DNA of 64,000 nt from an uncultured Clostridia bacterium (GTDB lineage Bacteria; Bacillota; Clostridia; Christensenellales; UBA1242). The stretch is taken from contig CAKVOE010000002.1 of assembly GCA_934778215.1 (NCBI GenBank), forward strand, positions 1 through 64,000, given 5' to 3'. Every line of letters begins with the position of its first letter. The stretch's first letter is position 1. Made by a program: the position numbers and the translations under genes. This document shows, piece by piece, positions 62,178-64,000 of the stretch. The notes under the pieces are model-generated. The model made no database searches. It was not told the origin of the DNA and saw only the letters and a program-made list of their open reading frames with translations.

Positions 62178-64000
62178 CTACTTGTTCATCTTTTCTTTAA
62201 TTGCAGATTGAGCTGCAGCAAGACGAGCAATAGGCACTCTAAATGGAGAGCAAGAAACATAATCTAGACCAATTTTGTGGCAGAATTCGATACTTGATGG
62301 GTCACCACCATGTTCTCCGCAAATACCACAATGTATAGATGGACGAGTCTTTCTTCCAAGAGTTACTGCCATATCCATAAGTTTACCAACACCAACGGTG
62401 TCAAGTCTTGCAAATGGGTCAGACTCATAAATCTTATTTTGATAATAACTTGGCAAGAACTTACCAGCATCATCACGGCTAAATCCAAAGGTCATTTGGG
62501 TTAGGTCGTTTGTACCAAAACAGAAGAATTCTGCTTGGGTAGCAATTTCGTCTGCGGTTAAAGCAGCACGAGGAATTTCTATCATAGTACCAACTTCGTA
62601 CTTTAATTGAACACCTGCTTCTTTAATAACGGCGTCAGCAGTTTCTACAACTGTATTTTTTACAAATGCAAGTTCTTTAACTTCGCCAACTAGCGGAATC
62701 ATAATTTCTGGAACAATCTTCCAGTCTGGGTGACGCTTAGAAACAGCGATGGCAGCCTTAATTACCGCTTTTGTTTGCATTACTGCAATTTCTGGATAGG
62801 TAACGGTTAGACGGCAACCACGATGTCCCATCATTGGGTTAAACTCATGAAGGTCGGCAATAATTTGCTTAATTTGAGCAACGGTTTTGCCTTGTGTTTT
62901 TGCAAGAGCTGCAATATCTTCTTCGCTTGTAGGAACAAACTCATGTAGAGGTGGGTCCAAGAAACGAATAGTTACTGGCATACCATGTAATGCTTCCATT
63001 AGTCCTTCAAAGTCTTTTTGTTGCATTGGTTCAATTTTTGCAAGAGCGGTTTCTCTTTCTTCTAGTGTATCAGAGCAAATCATTTCACGGAATGCACCAA
63101 TTCTTGATGGGTCAAAGAACATATGCTCGGTACGGCAAAGACCAATACCCTCAGCGCCTAATTCTACGGCACGCTCTGCGTCTTGAGGGGTATCAGCGTT
63201 GGTTCTAACACCAAGCTTTCTGTACTTGTCGGCAAGCTTCATAATTCTTCCAAAATAACCACTGTTTGGGTCTGCTGGAACGGTTTTAATGATGCAATTA
63301 TAAATGTTACCGGTAGAACCATCTAGGCTAATTCCGTCACCTTCATGATAGGTTTTGCCTGCAAGTGTAAAGCACTTGTTTTCTTCGTCCATTTTAATAT
63401 CGCCACAACCAGATACACAGCAAGTTCCCATTCCACGAGCAACAACGGCTGCGTGTGAAGTTTGACCGCCACGAACGGTTAAAATACCTTGAGCATATTT
63501 CATACCCTCAATATCTTCTGGGCTAGTTTCTAGACGAACTAAAACTACCTTTTCTTTGTTTTTGCCATGCTTAACAGCGTCTTCTGCTGTAAACACAATG
63601 GTACCAGCAGCAGCACCCGGAGAAGCTGCAATACCCTTACCAACAATGTTGTTTTTGTCTGCTTCTTTTAGTGCTTTTGCATCAAACTGTGGGTGCAATA
63701 ACATATCTAATGTCTTTGCATCAATTTGCATAAGTGCTTCTTCTTCGCTAATCATACCTTCGTCAATTAAATCACAAGCGATTCTAATTGCAGCGGCAGC
63801 GGTTCTTTTACCATTTCTGGTTTGAAGCATATATAGGTGCTTATCTTCAATAGTGAATTCCATATCTTGCATATCTCTATAATGGTTTTCTAGAGTGTTG
63901 CAAATTTCTTGGAATTGAGTGTAAACTTCTGGCATTACTTCTGCCATTTTTTGAATAGGCATTGGAGTTCTTACACCAGCAACAACGTCTTCGCCTTGAG
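62178..64000 (-). CDS. ppdK: Pyruvate, phosphate dikinase, 5' end beyond the right edge
   Basis: Interconverts pyruvate, ATP and Pi with PEP, AMP and PPi. The frame is open to base 64000, so the N-terminal ATP-grasp part is missing. In order: DVVAGVRTPMPIQKM, the phosphohistidine domain with the catalytic His in GILTVRGGQTSHAAVVARGMG (first part shown), the PEP-binding domain with GLCRTEHMF, MGHRGCRLT and the end CGICGEHGGDPSS, in which the catalytic Cys is present. About 607 of ~875 residues are visible. Common in Clostridia in a PPi-linked glycolysis, consistent with pgk and tpiA in the window. The end CSPFRVPIARLAAAQ is normal. Confidence 0.97.
   Translation of the reverse strand, partial: QGEDVVAGVRTPMPIQKMAEVMPEVYTQFQEICNTLENHYRDMQDMEFTIEDKHLYMLQTRNGKRTAAAAIRIACDLIDEGMISEEEALMQIDAKTLDMLLHPQFDAKALKEADKNNIVGKGIAASPGAAAGTIVFTAEDAVKHGKNKEKVVLVRLETSPEDIEGMKYAQGILTVRGGQTSHAAVVARGMGTCCVSGCGDIKMDEENKCFTLAGKTYHEGDGISLDGSTGNIYNCIIKTVPADPNSGYFGRIMKLADKYRKLGVRTNADTPQDAERAVELGAEGIGLCRTEHMFFDPSRIGAFREMICSDTLEERETALAKIEPMQQKDFEGLMEALHGMPVTIRFLDPPLHEFVPTSEEDIAALAKTQGKTVAQIKQIIADLHEFNPMMGHRGCRLTVTYPEIAVMQTKAVIKAAIAVSKRHPDWKIVPEIMIPLVGEVKELAFVKNTVVETADAVIKEAGVQLKYEVGTMIEIPRAALTADEIATQAEFFCFGTNDLTQMTFGFSRDDAGKFLPSYYQNKIYESDPFARLDTVGVGKLMDMAVTLGRKTRPSIHCGICGEHGGDPSSIEFCHKIGLDYVSCSPFRVPIARLAAAQSAIKEKMNK

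Overview
This is an AT-rich stretch of a low-GC, Gram-positive, endospore-forming bacterium, most likely an uncultured gut-type member of the Clostridia. The evidence is Firmicutes-style AAGGAG ribosome sites, many T-tailed hairpin terminators, consensus TTGACA/TATAAT promoters, AddAB instead of RecBCD, the L10 leader, Veg and DUF1540, and sporulation genes (SpoIIE, YabP, YabQ, a SpoVB-like flippase, a SPOCS/LysM protein). Lineage is inferred from gene content only. The window is mostly a core chromosomal region and most genes lie on the minus strand.

Layout. 1-4418: a two-gene operon of unrecognised coiled-coil membrane proteins; the second is at least 1,077 codons and runs off the left edge. 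4519-5160: a palindromic repeat island. 5202-8819: secA and comF. 9010-10892: an XRE regulator divergent from a lipoprotein with InlB-like repeats. 11150-13719: tRNA-Asn, a lipid kinase, alanine racemase and a DUF378 protein. 13888-19032: a kinase-fold protein, secG, tpiA, pgk, dus and HU. 19092-28765: a SpoVB-like flippase and a run of exported or surface proteins (TasA-like, two Big2-type, one GLUG-like), with an Smr protein among them. 28773-38673: a DUF1858 protein, a membrane protein, addA/addB, a sugar-kinase-like protein and rplI. 39202-44564: the rplL-rplJ / rplA-rplK-nusG-secE-rpmG ribosomal block, split by two unrelated genes. 44903-46402: glycerol kinase on the plus strand. 46839-55434: SPOCS/LysM protein, veg, vanW, a short tRNA nucleotidyltransferase, tilS and spoIIE, divergent from yabP-yabQ-divIC. 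55537-57151: a second XRE/lipoprotein pair with palindromic operators; the lipoprotein gene has an in-frame stop. 57222-64000: a long ThyX, a large secreted protein, a radical SAM activase and ppdK running off the right edge.

Function. Most of the window is housekeeping: translation (ribosomal proteins, tRNA, dihydrouridine, TilS), protein export (SecA, SecE, SecG), lower glycolysis (TpiA, Pgk, PpdK), DNA repair (AddAB), dTMP synthesis (ThyX) and sporulation/division. The accessory parts are the left-edge coiled-coil operon, the exported-protein run, the two regulator/lipoprotein pairs and several structured intergenic elements. The strongest candidates for something undescribed are the coiled-coil operon (1-4418), the nonsense-interrupted lipoprotein with its operators (55537-57151), the cloverleaf-like intergenic element (48743-48863) and the kinase-fold gene with its duplicated promoter-proximal site (13888-14861).
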